64,000 nt of DNA from Spongilla lacustris (GCA_949361645.1 OX442418.1:5771609-5835608), one strand, 5' to 3'. Positions 1 through 12,923 are shown, counted from the first letter of the stretch. Translations and numbers: made by a program. Notes: a model not told the origin generated them from the letters alone.

Positions 1-528
1 CAGATAAGTAGAAGTCACATCAGTAACAATTACATGTGAGTCACATCAAAACAAAACACATTTTCACAACAAAATGAAACAGAATGAATACCAACAATGA
101 ACATGCAGGTATGCCAACAACCAGACATGATTGAAAACCATCCCAGGTGGTTAGTAGCAAATCAATCTCTACAAAGCCGAACAAACACAAAGTCAGAAAT
201 CAATTTAGCTTATGGCAAACAAAATAACGACTGACATTTTAAAAACAGCGGCGGCGAAACTGGGGAGGTAGGGGGGTATTTACCCCCGCCCAACGTTACC
301 GAGTGGAATATTATTAACTAACCGTGTTGTACATTATAACCAAAGAGAACGGAAATCAAATGGTATTAAAAGTGTGAACCATTTAAGTAGCTATAGCCTC
401 AACAAACGGTCCATTTTCACGTGCGCAACCACTATATAACACGCCCACTCATTATATATTCATAGACCTACCCTCCCATTTAAAAATACCTTCCACTGTC
501 CCTGTTAAATTATGTACATACATGTGTG
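1..528. repeat. Duplicated intron-unit segment, copy 1
   Basis: This stretch matches about 12,225-12,755 almost base for base, including an internal 260-bp MITE. It is the part of the repeated ankyrin-locus unit lying just past the variable triplet on the plus strand. The window therefore opens inside the tandem array. No coding signal is seen. Confidence 0.85.
245..504. mobile_element. TTAA-inserted MITE, copy 1
   Basis: This 260-bp element starts with ACAGCGGCGGCG and ends with CCACTGTCCCTG. A TTAA follows the right end; the left TTAA is blurred into a T/A run. Paralogous units at about 4,910, 10,205, 18,427 and 19,976 show the empty site, with a single TTAA joining the same flanks. A TTAA duplication is typical of piggyBac-type transposition. 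The element has no coding capacity. A second copy at 12,464-12,723 has clean ends. Confidence 0.7.
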
Positions 529-2247
529 CACCTGCAGAACAAACCACATGTGTATGCAAATTTAGTGTAATGAATGTACAGAGCTATATCGAGAGTTACG
601 GGAGTAGTAACTCTCATATAGTATTTGACCCCGATTATGAATGTCATTAAAAAACGGGACCCGCTTATAACGGAACTCCTATCAATCGGATCGTTTAGCT
701 CTTTGTCATCGTCGAACAAGCAGTCCAAAACGAGCAGTTTCGCGTTTGTTTGATGTCATACAACCGCGTGGTAAGGTTGTGGAGAACAAAACGCTTGTTT
801 AAACTCGTACCCAGTCCCACCGTATTTCTCGTTGTTGTTGTTGTTCTTCTTCTTCTTTTTGACCACGCATAACTCGAGATAGGAACACTTCTAAGAAATG
901 AAAATCACACCAATAGCTTCAGAATTCATTGGCATTCTCGCTTCAGTGTTCAAAATGTATCGAGGCTACATTGTATATATCGGTGGTTGTGTTAGCAAAT
1001 GACGTATATTTAAGCATCCTGTATCAGACAGGACTCAAAACGATCAAATAGTTTAGAACTTGTTCATATTTTGCTCCAGTACATGAAGCTGAACATGTAT
1101 ATATGTAATCCAATGTGTACGGTCTGGGCACTACACCTATTATTAACCTACTAGTACATGTAATAGTGAAATCGTGGCACGTATCCGGTTTGGGCACTAC
1201 ATGTAGCGCTTAGGCACTAGATATCATCTGAACCCCGAGCCAGAACTAACCGGTGAGGGCATCACCGGAACCTCGAGCTTAAACTAAACTTTAATGAGGC
1301 AACGATACAACGAAAATTCAGTGGCCATGAAGAGTGAGAACATCGGGACGATTCCGTCGCTTCTCCTTCTGCGAAAAGGATGCGATTCTAAGAACGCACG
1401 ACCGTTGACCGAAGCCAAACATGCTGCTGGAAAAATGCTACAGAAGGGTAATCGGCGTGGAAAGCTACCAAATCCAATAGGTTCGTTCGAATTGGACTGA
1501 GTGCATGATACAATAAGTATTTGGGTTAGATGTACATCAGTTGACCCTTGTGTATCCACGTGACTGAGAGGTCACACGCATACCTTGTACACGTATACAA
1601 ATGTCATGTAGATCTATACATACACGTTCGTGTGGCATCATTAAAAAACCTTTCTATTCTTTACATTGATGTATGGCTATACAAGACTCTAGAACTTATT
1701 CTTAAAAAAGTGTGTGTTACAAGCAGACACTACATGTATAGGGCAATCCTATGTAAACTATAGCAGAATTCATTGTGTACTTGAGAAAACTTTGCCATGT
1801 CATCAGGTCTGTCCAGGTCAAGTAACAGTTTTAACATGGCTTCTGTTTATCAAGTACCCAATACATGATTTTGTGAGTAATTGTAATTTCATTGCATCAC
1901 AGTACCTTTTAGCTTCTCCCTGTATGAACCAAAAAAATATATACTGAGGGAATATAAAGGTAGCTTCAAAAAGGCTATTGTAAGGAATAGCATACTGCTA
2001 AATGAATCCCACCCATGGTTAGCACAAAAGGTCAGCTCTTTGTGAAGTTAGTGCAGGTGCATTGCTTAACAAGGCACTGAGCATGCATAGAAAAAATAGG
2101 TGAATATTCGTGCTATTGATGCAATCAAAATTACAGAACCTTTCTTTTGTGATGCCTCTTACAACCACATAGGGAAGCTTGGTACTCTAATGGTAGGTGT
2201 GTGTAATGGCAGACGAGATACCTGCATACATGTACCCTTATGTACAC
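529..2247. other. No supported gene
   Basis: I see only short ORFs without splice-flanked domain content. The stretch contains a GTT/CTT-rich simple patch near 828-860 and the motif CTCGTACCCAG near 806, which recurs as part of a palindrome at 50,158-50,200 and at 62,411. Confidence 0.5.
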
Positions 2248-2955
2248 TACTCCTCCCCTTACCTACTACTACCCTTACCCCTCCCAATAACTACCACTAC
2301 CCCTACTCCTCCCCTTACCTACTGCCATGGGCGCCCCCAGCATTCTGGAAGGGTGGGGCCAGGATAGGGTAAGGGGGCATCATTTGACAGCCAAATATAT
2401 TACTATAGGAGTGTTGTCCGCTTTCGGTAAATTCAGTCGGGAGGGGGGGGGGGGGGTGCACATGTTGCTAGTAATACTGAATACTTTATTAGAAGTGGGG
2501 GCCCCCTGGGGATGCCCACGACCTACTACGTATATACCCTACTCCTCCCCTTACCTACTACGTATATACCCCTACTCCTCCCCTTAACTACTACGTATAT
2601 ACCCCTACTCCTCACCTTACCTACTACGTATATACCCCTACTCCTCCCCTTATCTACTACGTATATACCCCTACTCCTCCCCTTACCTACTACATATATA
2701 CCCCTACTCCTCCCCTTACCTACTACGTATATACCCCTACTCCTCCCCTTACCTACTACGTATATACCCCTACTCCTCCCCTTATCTACTACGTATATAC
2801 CCCTACTCCTCCCCTTACCTACTACGTATATACCCCTACTCCTCCCCTTACCTACTACGTATATACCCCTACTCCTCCCCTTATCTACTACGTATATACC
2901 CCTACTCCTCCCCTTACCTACTACGTATATACCCCTACTCCTCCCCTTACCTACT
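2248..2955. repeat. 33-bp minisatellite (Py-rich)
   Basis: From 2,521 to 2,955 a 33-bp unit of the type CTACTACGTATATACCCCTA plus CTCCTCCCCTTAC repeats about 13 times with few changes. Less regular relatives lie at 2,248-2,321, on the other side of a MITE. One strand is strongly pyrimidine-rich. The length of 33 keeps one frame open (a Thr-Tyr-Ile-Pro-Leu type repeat), which I regard as incidental. Confidence 0.93.
2323..2520. mobile_element. GGGTG-type MITE inside the 33-bp minisatellite
   Basis: The element has inverted ends, GCCATGGGCGCCCCCAG on the left and CTGGGGATGCCCACG on the right, related to the seven other copies in the window. CCTAC flanks both sides, but the host minisatellite is full of that word, so it cannot be called a target duplication with certainty. 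It splits the pyrimidine-rich array into 2,248-2,321 and 2,521-2,955. Confidence 0.75.
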
Positions 2956-3528
2956 ATTCCCCTGGTGCATGGAGTGAGGTGACCTCAAAGGTCACGTATG
3001 TGATGATGACAAATTCACTGATACACTACTGCCAGAGTATGAAACATATCTACATGGATACTGTTTACAAGTTGAGTTGACACAGATCACTTTAATTTAC
3101 AGAACACTGTAATAAAAGATGAGATGGTGGACACACCTTTTGCAGTCATATCACGAGAGCCGGAGAGAGTAAAAGTTTCACTGGTATTAGTACCAATACA
3201 ACATTGTTTATGTACTGAACAATATGTATCATCCATGGCTGAGTTATTTCTGGTTATGACATGTAGATATACATGATTACTATGTAAATGACATACATGT
3301 ATATACCAAGTTCAGATCGTAGCTAAGTGATCAGAGTTTCTCTATGGTATCATAATTGCAACGTCAGAGGCTCTTATTTAATGGTTCTTTTTGCCGTTTA
3401 AAATGTACTCTCTTTCCATTATTGGGGTATATAAGATTATGAGTGATGAAATGTCTCTTGCTAAGTGAATAGTTTTAGATGTAGTGTGACTGTTGAAAGC
3501 ATTCAGTTATGAATAAAAAGCAATGAAA

Positions 3529-3819
3529 CAAGTAAATAAAAACATTCTCTACGAGAAAGTTGGTGGTATATAGGATTTGAAGGCAATAGTGGTGTAAAAA
3601 GCAGGGAAACAAGGGTTGAATGATAAGGTAAAATGAAATAGTCCAATATTTAGCACATGCATGAACAATGTATTGTCCTACAATATGTGTCGGGCTAAAT
3701 ATAGGACTATTTCATTTTACCTTATAATTCAACCCTTGTTTCCCTGCTTTTTACACCACTATTGCCTTCAAATCCTATATACCACCAACTTTCTCATAGA
3801 GAATGTTTTTATTTACTTG
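3529..3819. repeat. Long hairpin, about 125-bp arms
   Basis: The arms at 3,529-3,655 and 3,694-3,819 are reverse complements with only a few mismatches, separated by about 38 bp. Transcription of either strand would give a long near-perfect stem. No target duplication is evident, so it may be a fold-back element or an inverted duplication. No protein is encoded. Confidence 0.9.
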
Positions 3820-3935
3820 TATACACAATGTAACAATATTGTTCTCTTACAGGTAGCAATTGTACTGATTTGACTATACAGTTACACAACTATATAAAGT
3901 CAAACACTATAATGATGTCAAAAGTCAAACACATG

Positions 3936-4296
3936 CACTGGCATGGGTGCCCCCAGCATTTCTGGAAGGCAGGGATTGGGAGGGGCCAAGATAGGGTAAG
4001 GGAGTGCCATTTCACAGTCCAATACGACTAGAGGGGGGGGGAGGGGGTATCTGCTTTCGGCCGATTCAGACAGCTCTAGCCAGTTGAGAGGAGAAGGGTG
4101 TGCATGTTCCTACATGTAGTAATACATAACACTTCTCCTTTTATTAGAAGTGCCGGGGGAGGGCACCATTCAGCCCCGGGTAGAAGGGCGGGGGAGGGGG
4201 GGGGAGGGTACCATGAGTGGCCATTTAGCCATACAAATGAGATGAATTAAGTCTTGCACTGCATGCCCCCTCTGCCCCTGGGGACACCCGTGACTG
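3936..4296. mobile_element. GGGTG-type MITE, hAT-like ends
   Basis: The left end CACTGGCATGGGTGCCCCCA pairs with the right end CTGGGGACACCCGTGACTG. The interior is G-rich on the left and C-rich on the right, and nothing is encoded. The same insertion with the same flanks (AAGTCAAACACATG on the left, TTTTATCTTG-like on the right) recurs at 5,120, 10,412, 12,924, 20,177 and 55,244, so the insertion predates amplification of the unit. Confidence 0.8.
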
Positions 4297-5119
4297 TTTT
4301 TATTATGTAGACATAACGGTCACAAGATAAGTTACATTTCCTGCTACTAAAATACATTTACATGTACAAGTATGTCTCTACAGTTTAATAATTATGACCA
4401 CATACAGTATTCAACATTACATCTGCTCCCTTCCTACTGGAGTAGCCAGGGATGCTTCCATTACATGTGACATAATAGGAATATTCATACTTTGTGTATG
4501 CACATGTCTTCCAATTTTTTAGTTGATATTACCAGATGACATCATCATACATGTACATGTAGGTGGTGAGTACAATGACAAACACATCTTTACCTACAAT
4601 AAACAACTACCATAACTTACATCCTGATATGGAATGATTGGTATTCACATTGTTTGACCAAATAAAGGAAAGGAATAATAAACAGACAAGTAGAAGTCAC
4701 ATCATACAATTAAGTCACATCAAAACAAAACACACTTTCACAACAAAATGAAACAGAATGAATACCAACAATGAACATGCAGGTATGCCAACAACCAGAC
4801 ATGATTGAAAACCATTCCAGGTGGTTAGTTGCAAATCAATCTCTACAAAGCCAAACAAATACAAAGTCAGAAATCAATTTAGCTTATGGCAAACAAAATA
4901 AACATCATAACGACTGACATTAAATTATGTACATACATGTGTGCACCTGCAGAACAAACCACATGTGTATGCCAATTTAGTGCAATGAATGTACAGAGCT
5001 ATATATGCACAATGTAGCAATATTGTTCTCTTACAGGTAGCCATTGTACTGATTTGACTATACACTTACACAACTATATAAAGTCAAACACTATAATGAT
5101 GTCAAAAGTCAAACACATG

Positions 5120-5461
5120 CACTGGCATGGGTGCCCCCAGCATTTCTGGAAGGGGGGGGGGGGGGGCCAAGATGGGGTAAGGGAGTGCCATTTCACAGTC
5201 CAATATGACTAGAGGGGGGGGGGGGGGTATCCGCTTTCGGCCGATTCAGACAGCTCTAGCCAGTTGGGAGGAGAAGGGTGTGCATGTTCCTACATGTAGT
5301 AATACATAACACTTCTCCTTTTATTAAAAGTGCCGGGGGAGGGGGGAAGAGGGAGGGAGGGTACCATGAGTGGCCATTTAGCCATACAAATGACATGAAT
5401 TAAGTCTCGCACTGCATGCCCCCCCCCCCCCTCCTCTGCCCCCTGGGGACACCCGTGACTG
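5120..5461. mobile_element. GGGTG-type MITE, hAT-like ends
   Basis: This is a copy of the 3,936-4,296 element at the homologous position of the next unit, with longer G and C runs inside. The ends are CACTGGCATGGGTGCCCCCA and GGGGACACCCGTGACTG. Confidence 0.8.
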
Positions 5462-7079
5462 TTTTTATCTTGTAGACATAACGGTCACAAGATAAGTTAC
5501 ATTTCCTGCTACTAAAATACATTTACATGTACAAGTATGCCTCTACAGTTTAATAATTATGACCACATACAGTATTCAACATTACATCTGCTCCCTTCCT
5601 ACTGGAGTAGCCAGGGATGCTTCCATTACATGTGACATAATAGGAATATTCATACTTTGTGTATGCACATGTCTTCCAATTTTTTAGTTGATATTACCAG
5701 ATGACATCATCATACATGTACATGTAGGTGGTGAGTACAATGACAAACACATCTTTACCTACAATAAACAACTACCATAACTTACCTCCTGATATGGAAT
5801 GAGTGATATTCACATTGTTTGAGCCAATAAAGGAAAGGAATAATAAACAGACAAGTAGAAGTCACATCATACAATTATATCACAACACACTTTTAAACAT
5901 AATCACAAGAAAATGAAACATAATGATTATGAAGCATGAACATGTTGGTATGCTAACAAACTGAATGGATTGAAAACCATCATAGGCAGCAAAATCACCA
6001 CAAAGCCCAACAATTTTTAAAATACACAGGTCAGGAATGCAAGCTGACATCAATCAAAATCAGCACACCTATTGGTCTGTACTATACATGTATTTGACAA
6101 ACACATATTTACCTACAAAAAACAATTACCCTACATGTAACTTAGCAAATGAAATAAATGCCAGTCTATGAATACAAATTTTGAACGCTAATGCGCAGAG
6201 GTAAATCAAAATTATCAAAGTACCAATTGAAACCAGTATTTTTAAATGCCCGTCTATTGGAGTGACCAGGATGCTTCCAAAGGACATAAATATGTGCTAT
6301 ACCTGCACAACACACTATTTGACATGTAAGCATTTTAAAATACACACTAAGGAATGAAAGATGACATCAATCAAAATCAGCACACCTATTGGTCTGTACT
6401 ATACATGTATTTGACAAACACATATTTACCTACAATAAACAATTACCATACATGTAACTTAGCAAATGAAAACAGATTTTTAAATGTCAGTCTATCAATA
6501 CAAATTTTGAACACTAATGCATAGAGGTAAATCAAAATTATCAAAGTACCATTTGAAAACAGTATCTTTAAATGCCCGTCTACTGGAGTGACCAGGATGC
6601 TTCCAAAGGACATAAATATGTGCTATACCTGCACAACACACTATTTGACATGTAAGCATTTGTACTACTATTTGATGGCAGTACAGTTGATGTCATGTAC
6701 AATGACAAACACATCTTTACCTACAATAAACAACTACCATAACTTACCATCTGATATGGAATGATTGGTATTCACATTGTTTGACCAAATAAAGGAAAGG
6801 AATAATAAACAGACAAGTAGAAGTCACATCTTACAATTATATCACAACACACTTTTAAACATAACCACAAGAAAATGAAACATAATGATTATGAAGCATG
6901 AACATGTTGGTATGCTAACAAACTGAATGAAATAAAGTCCGAGACACCATCAAGGAAGTAAACTTTAATGAATAACATAAATACATGCCCACAATACCGC
7001 TATGTTGTAATTCATATCAGCTATGAATAGTATAAAAATGGAGACCTTGTGCTGCTCAAAACCTTGTCAATTTTTTTAA

Positions 7080-8840
7080 CACCGGTTCCGTAAGAATCGA
7101 ATGTTTTTTTGGGCTATTTTGTCGAACTCAAGTTTTAGAAAATTAGTCGGACGACCTTTTTTAGCCACAAAAGCATAAGAACATAGTAGTACAACTCTCT
7201 GCATGAGGGTTAGCGCAATTTCTAGCGTCCTATGTACTTCTCGTTGTAACCTGCATTTGTTTTTTAGTCAAACGGTTGGACGCTTCACAAATAAAAGTAC
7301 ACTTTTTTTCTGAAGTCTTTTCTAACATCGAAAACAGTCCAAATACACTTACCTTTGTAAGATGCGTCGGTTTTGTACACATTTAGACCGTCTAACTGTA
7401 TGCGAGCGTTGAAACTAGCACTTTTTGTTATGTCGATCTTTGTGGCCGCGTTCCCAGACCGATGTATTATTCCGCGAGCGGTGTGCTGCGTAGTGTCGAA
7501 CTTTGGCTGGTATATAAGTCTACGCGTGCGCTATTTTCCATTTGCATACAGTCATATATAGTAGCGTTCATGCTACACATCAGAACATATATATGTCATC
7601 ACTGCTGCTAAACAGAAGCTGCTTGCATGTGCTGCTCTGTCTAGATCTGTTACTCGCTCTGGCGTATTTCCCGTCTTTTTGATGTAGTGGTGGCTGCAGA
7701 GATATACCTCCAGTTCCACTTGGAGATAGATATCCTTATCCATATCCAAATGCTCAAAGCTTATCCTTGCCTTCTTTTGCCTTCCAGAGCTCCCTTCGAG
7801 TCATCCCTTTGATGCTTTAGCCTCATGCAGATATCCTGCCAATGCTTTGATACACACTCCTGGCAGTGGAACTTTAATAGCTTTCTGCAACTGCAGCTCA
7901 GCCAGGCAAACATATGGCTTGCTGTCAAATGACTCTGAATATTACTGGCAAAACAGCAAGCCATGGCCATGTGCTTGGTCATGTGCAGTCATATGATATG
8001 ACAGCAAGCCACAGCCATGTGCAGTCATATGACAGCAAGCCACAGCCATGTGCAGTCATATGACAGCAAGCTACAGCCATGTGTAATCACATACATGTAA
8101 CAGCAAGCCACAGGCATGTGCAGTCATATGACAGCAAGCTACAGCCATGTGTAGTCACATGACAGCAAGCCACAGGCATGTGCAGTCATATGAAAGCAAG
8201 CCACAGCCTTGTCTGACCTTCAAAATGTGTGCCTGAGTTTCCATCACTGGTGTCTATCTGGGTTATGCCTGAGCTACACATTCAGCCGATCTGGTGATGG
8301 TTCAGAATTAGATCAACCTATTTTCTTGCTTGGTTGACCACGCTTACGTGGATGCCACATGCAGCACTTTATGCAGTCTGTTCCTGCATGGCACTTGTTG
8401 CACGCTGGCTTCTGAGAAAATTGTTTATTTTGCAATAACTTAAATGCGCATGCGTAAAATAATAGGTGTAAGTCTGGGTACGAGTTTATGTACCTAACGG
8501 AGCAGTTTGTACGTAAACTATGCTAGCTATGAACACGCTATTCACTAGGCCTTTATTTGGTATCTAGGAGAATCCAAAAATGCCATCAGATTTTGTTGAA
8601 AAGCGATAGAAAAAAAGTGTACCGATCAGCTCTCGAACATCAAAAAACAGGGAAGTGCGTAAGTCTCACCCGATACAAGTATGTTGCTATATATGCCACA
8701 AAGCTAAAATTTATACCAAATGACTCATCGAGAGTTGGCCTATCAGAAAATATGCTTTATAAAGCATACAGACCTTTTCCGACTAATTTTCCAAAATGTC
8801 GGTTCGACAAAAAATACATTCGATTCTCACGGAAGCGGTG
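7080..8840. mobile_element. Non-autonomous TTAA element (piggyBac-like target)
   Basis: The element begins CACCGGTTCCGTAAGAATCG and ends CGATTCTCACGGAAGCGGTG, with similarity between the ends reaching about 80-90 bp inward. TTAA stands on both sides, at 7,076-7,079 and 8,841-8,844. The related copies at 17,191 and 53,720 show the unoccupied site with one TTAA joining the same flanks, so both boundaries are exact. At 1,761 bp it has no convincing transposase. The interior holds a 31-bp minisatellite. TTAA targeting is characteristic of the piggyBac superfamily, although the tip bases are not those of classic piggyBac. Confidence 0.85.
7975..8215. repeat. 31-bp minisatellite
   Basis: About seven copies of a unit of the type AGTCATATGACAGCAAGCCA plus CAGCCATGTGC, with scattered substitutions and one indel-bearing copy near 8,085-8,105. 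It lies wholly inside the TTAA element at 7,080-8,840 and could serve as its internal marker. Confidence 0.85.
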
Positions 8841-10411
8841 TTAAGTATTGAAGGTACTTCATTTTTAAAATTCCAATTCGAGTATTATTTAATATCACAT
8901 CCAAAAACAAAATCATGTTTTGATTGTATGTGTAGTTGTACCCGTAAATGCAAAAATTCTCGTACACTACTTACATGTACATGTTGTCGGTTTGGTTTTC
9001 TAAAACAGAATCTTAACGTTTTTGCCTCATCACTGGCGCCATCTGTACCTTGTGTAAACAAACCAAAAACTGCAAATCCATACTTTGCTTAGCGTTAATT
9101 GTACACATCCGTATCCGTGAGCCATTCCTAATGTGCTTTAATTCATGAATGTAATTAGTAGCCACACGTGTTTAGTGTTAATGATCACGAATAATTATGT
9201 CGTCTTTAAAATTCAACTCACTGAATTTTTTGTTAAATGAATTGGGGTACTGAAAATAATGTATCACGCCTACTATTCGAACCCCAAATATACCAAATGT
9301 GGATAAAAAGTGGCATGCTAATTTTACTTCCTCGATGCGATCGCAGACTTTAAAAACCATCATAGGCAAAGTCACCACGAAGCTAAACAAATTCCCATGC
9401 GCTTATACATGTCATGCTGAATGTACCACAAATTGAATCCTATGATTGATATGCACAATGTTCCACAACTTACAGTGTAGCAATTATATTGATTTGTATA
9501 CATACATGTACGCAGTTAAAAGGTTTATTTCAAAAGTTAAGAAATTTGTAATTTGTGTACATTGTCTACACTCACAACACGTTTCAATGATTTTTACAAT
9601 TTTTCTGTGACAAAGACGACTCAAAATTACATCTACTGCCTGTCCATTGGCGATCTTTCCCAATGTACCACCACAAATGGAGTCCATATTTGGCAAGCAC
9701 CTTGCACTACAATGAATTCAATGCCACAACCAATGATGTCACCACATGACATCTATTCAAGCTGCATAGGGTCCCAAGATTGACACATGTTCCATAAAAA
9801 TAATGGCAACACAGATGAAGTATATGTATGTATGTACATGTACACACAGCTGGTGAGTACAATGACAAACACATCTTTACCTACAATAAACAACTACCAT
9901 AACTTACCGACTGATATGGAATGATTGATATTCACATTGTTTGACCAAATAAAGGAAAGGAATAATAAACAGACAAGTAGAAGTCACATCATACAATTAA
10001 GTCACATCAAAACAAAACACACTTTCACAACAAAAATGAAACAGAATGAATACCAACAATGAACATGCAGGTATGCCAACACCCAGACATGATTGAAAAC
10101 CATTCCAGGTGGTTAGTTGCAAATCAATCTCTACAAAGCCAAACAAATACAAAGTCAGAAATCAATTCAGCTTATGGCAAACAAAATAAACATCATAACG
10201 ACTGACATTAAATTATGTACATACATGTGTGCACCTGCAGAACAAACCACATGTGTATGCCAATTTAGTGTAATGAATGTACAGAGCTATACATGTATAC
10301 ACACAATGTAACAATATTGTTCTATTACAGGTAGCCATTGTACTGATTTGACTATACAGTTACACAAATATAAAGTCAGACACTATAATGATGTCAAAAG
10401 TCAAACACATG

Positions 10412-10668
10412 CAGTGGCATGGGCATTTCTGGAATAGGGGAGGGGGCAAGATAGGGTAAGGGGGTGCCATTTGACAGTCGAATACAACTAGGGAGGGGGG
10501 GTGCTATCCAACTTTGGCTGATTCAGAATGGACAGCTCTAGCCAGTAGGGAGGGGAAGGGTGTGCATGTTCCTACATGTACATGTAGTACTACAGAACAC
10601 TTCTGAATTGAATAGAAGTGCAGGGGGGCATGCCCCTCCCCCCTCCCCCCTGGGGACGCCCATGACTG
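10412..10668. mobile_element. GGGTG-type MITE, short variant
   Basis: This 257-bp copy has ends CAGTGGCATGGGCATTTCTGG and CTGGGGACGCCCATGACTG. It occupies the same unit position as the copies at 3,936 and 12,924. No coding sequence is present. Confidence 0.8.
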
Positions 10669-11723
10669 GTTTTATCTTGCAAACTTCATGGTCACAATAA
10701 CATTTCCTGCTACAATACATGTACAAGTTCATGTATGTCTCTACACATCTTTACCTACAATACACAACTACCATAACTTACCCACTGATATGGAATGATT
10801 GGTATTCACATTGTTTGACCAAATAAAGGAAAGGAATAATAAACAGACAAGTAGAAGTCACATCATACAATTATATTACAACACACTTTTAAACATAACC
10901 ACAAGAAAATTAAACATAATGATTATAAAGCATGAACATGTTGGTATGCTAACAAACTGAATGGATTGAAAACCATCATAGGCAGCAAAATCACCACAAA
11001 GCCCAACAAATTTAAAAATACACAGGTCAGGAATGAAAGCTGACTTCAATCAAAATCAGCATACCTATTGGTCTGGATAAGATAATACATTTACATGTAA
11101 CTATTACACATACATACATGTACATGTACATCACATTTAACCCAAAGCTGAGTAATACTACATACATGTACATCACATTTCATTATGTACATACCCAAAA
11201 ATCAAAACCATTGTAATATAATGAAATGAATGCACAGTTACATGTAAATGATCTTCATTAACAAAGCAACAAATGAAAATAGTATTTTTAAATGCCCGTC
11301 TATTAGAGTGACCAGGATGCTTCCAAAGGACATAAATACATGTATGTGCTATACCTGCACACAACACACTATTTGACATGTAAGCATTTGTACTACTATT
11401 TGATGGCAGTAAAGTTGATGTCATGTACAATGACAAACACATCTTTACCTACAATAAACAACTACCATAACTTACCCCCTGATATGGAATGATTGGTATT
11501 CACATTGTTTGAGGAATGGAGAAAAGGAATAAACTCAATAAACATACATGTAGCAACACCACTGGTGTAGCAATGAAAGGAAAAACAACACAAAGTGAAA
11601 CAGAACTTTAACTGTTCAGCCTGTAGACCAATACATCAGACAGATATAAGATTGTATTTACAAGTCATGCCACATCTGATTCATCCTTACAATAATAACA
11701 CTCTCCCACATCCAATGACTTAC

Positions 11724-11807
11724 TTTGTTCACATCAGCTCCTGCCTTCACAAGGATCTCCACTACAGCTGTATGACCATTTTCAGCAGCTGCATGCAGTG
11801 ATGCTAA
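11724..11807 (-). CDS. Ankyrin-repeat exon (28 codons)
   Basis: Read on the minus strand, TGATGTTACAG precedes the exon and GTAAGTC follows it. The 84 bases translate in phase 0 to LASLHAAAENGHTAVVEI followed by LVKAGADVNK, a near-consensus ankyrin repeat lacking only the variable beta-hairpin residues. Ankyrin repeats stack into protein-binding solenoids; partner and location cannot be told here. The exons at 14,771 and 19,222 share sequence and flanking intron, so they arose by exon duplication. The usual TPLH motif reads ASLH here. An isolated decayed exon is possible, but the open frame and intact splice sites argue for function. Confidence 0.85.
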
Positions 11808-12463
11808 CTGTAACATCAGAAGGTATCATCAATAACTCTTCTTTTACACTAAATAATAATTGAACATATATCATGACAGATTAATTAATGAGCAATACAG
11901 TTGATGTCATACCAGCTGTGAGTTCATGTAAGGACAATGAAATCACATCATACTTACCTCCATGTACATGTACATGCAACTATTTTAGCTACTTGTACAA
12001 GTACCACAGAGTCTCATGTTTGATATGTGTACATGTATATGTAAACGTAAATTTGCTATGAGTTTAATGCCACCCGATGACATCATCATACATGTACATG
12101 TAGGTGGTGAGTACAATGACAAACACATCTTTACCTACAATAAACAACTACCATAACTTACCTCCTGATATGGAATGATTGGTGTTCACATTGTTTGAAA
12201 AAATAAAGGAAAGGAATAATAAACAGATAAGTAGAGGTCACATCAGTAACAATTACATGTGAGTCACATCAAAACAAAACACATTTTCACAACAAAATGA
12301 AACAGAATGAATACCAACAATGAACATGCAGGTATGCCAACAACCAGACATGATTGAAAACCATCCCAGGTGGTTAGTAGCAAATTAATCTCTACAAAGC
12401 CGAACAAACACAAAGTCAGAAATCAATTTAGCTTATGGCAAACAAAATAACGACTGACATTAA

Positions 12464-12723
12464 ACAGCGGCGGCGGAACTGGGGAGGTAGGGGGGTATTT
12501 ACCCCCGCCCAACGTTACCGAGTGGAATATTATTAACTAACCGTGTTGTACATTATAACCAAAGAGAACGGAAATCAAATGGTATTAAAAGTGTGAACCA
12601 TTTAAGTAGCTATAGCCTCAAAAAACGGTTCATTTTCACGTGCACAACCACTATATAACACGCCCACTCATTACATATTCATAGACCTACCCTCCCATTT
12701 AAAAATACCTTCCACCGTCCCTG
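12464..12723. mobile_element. TTAA-inserted MITE, copy 2
   Basis: This 260-bp element sits between TTAA at 12,460-12,463 and TTAA at 12,724-12,727. Its ends are ACAGCGGCGGCGGAACTGG and CTTCCACCGTCCCTG. It is almost identical to 245-504. Homologous units elsewhere show the empty site with a single TTAA. Confidence 0.88.
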
Positions 12724-12923
12724 TTAAATTATGTATATACATGTGTGCACCTGCAGAACAAACCACATGTGTATGCCAATTTAGTGTAATGAATGTACAG
12801 AGCTATAAATACACAATGTAACAATATTGTTCTCTTACAGGTAGCAATTGTTCTGATTTGACTATACAGTTACACAACTATATAAAGTCAAACACTATAA
12901 TGATGTCAAAAGTCAAACACATG

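Larger units (their letters stand above)
6936..9349. mobile_element. AGTCCGCGA-TIR element, interrupted copy
   Basis: The ends AGTCCGAGACACCATCAAGG and (reverse complement of the right end) AGTCTGCGATCGCATCGAGG are inverted repeats of about 27 bp. Other copies lie at 17,191-17,834, 44,828-45,498 and 53,720-54,196. Uninterrupted, the family is about 650 bp. This copy is stretched to 2.4 kb by a second element at 7,080-8,840. The right half keeps a Cys-rich reading frame (8,926-8,990, with CMCSC and CTCC) that I cannot assign. The left flank (AACTGAATGA) and right flank (AAAACCATCATAGG) match the uninserted unit. Confidence 0.8.
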
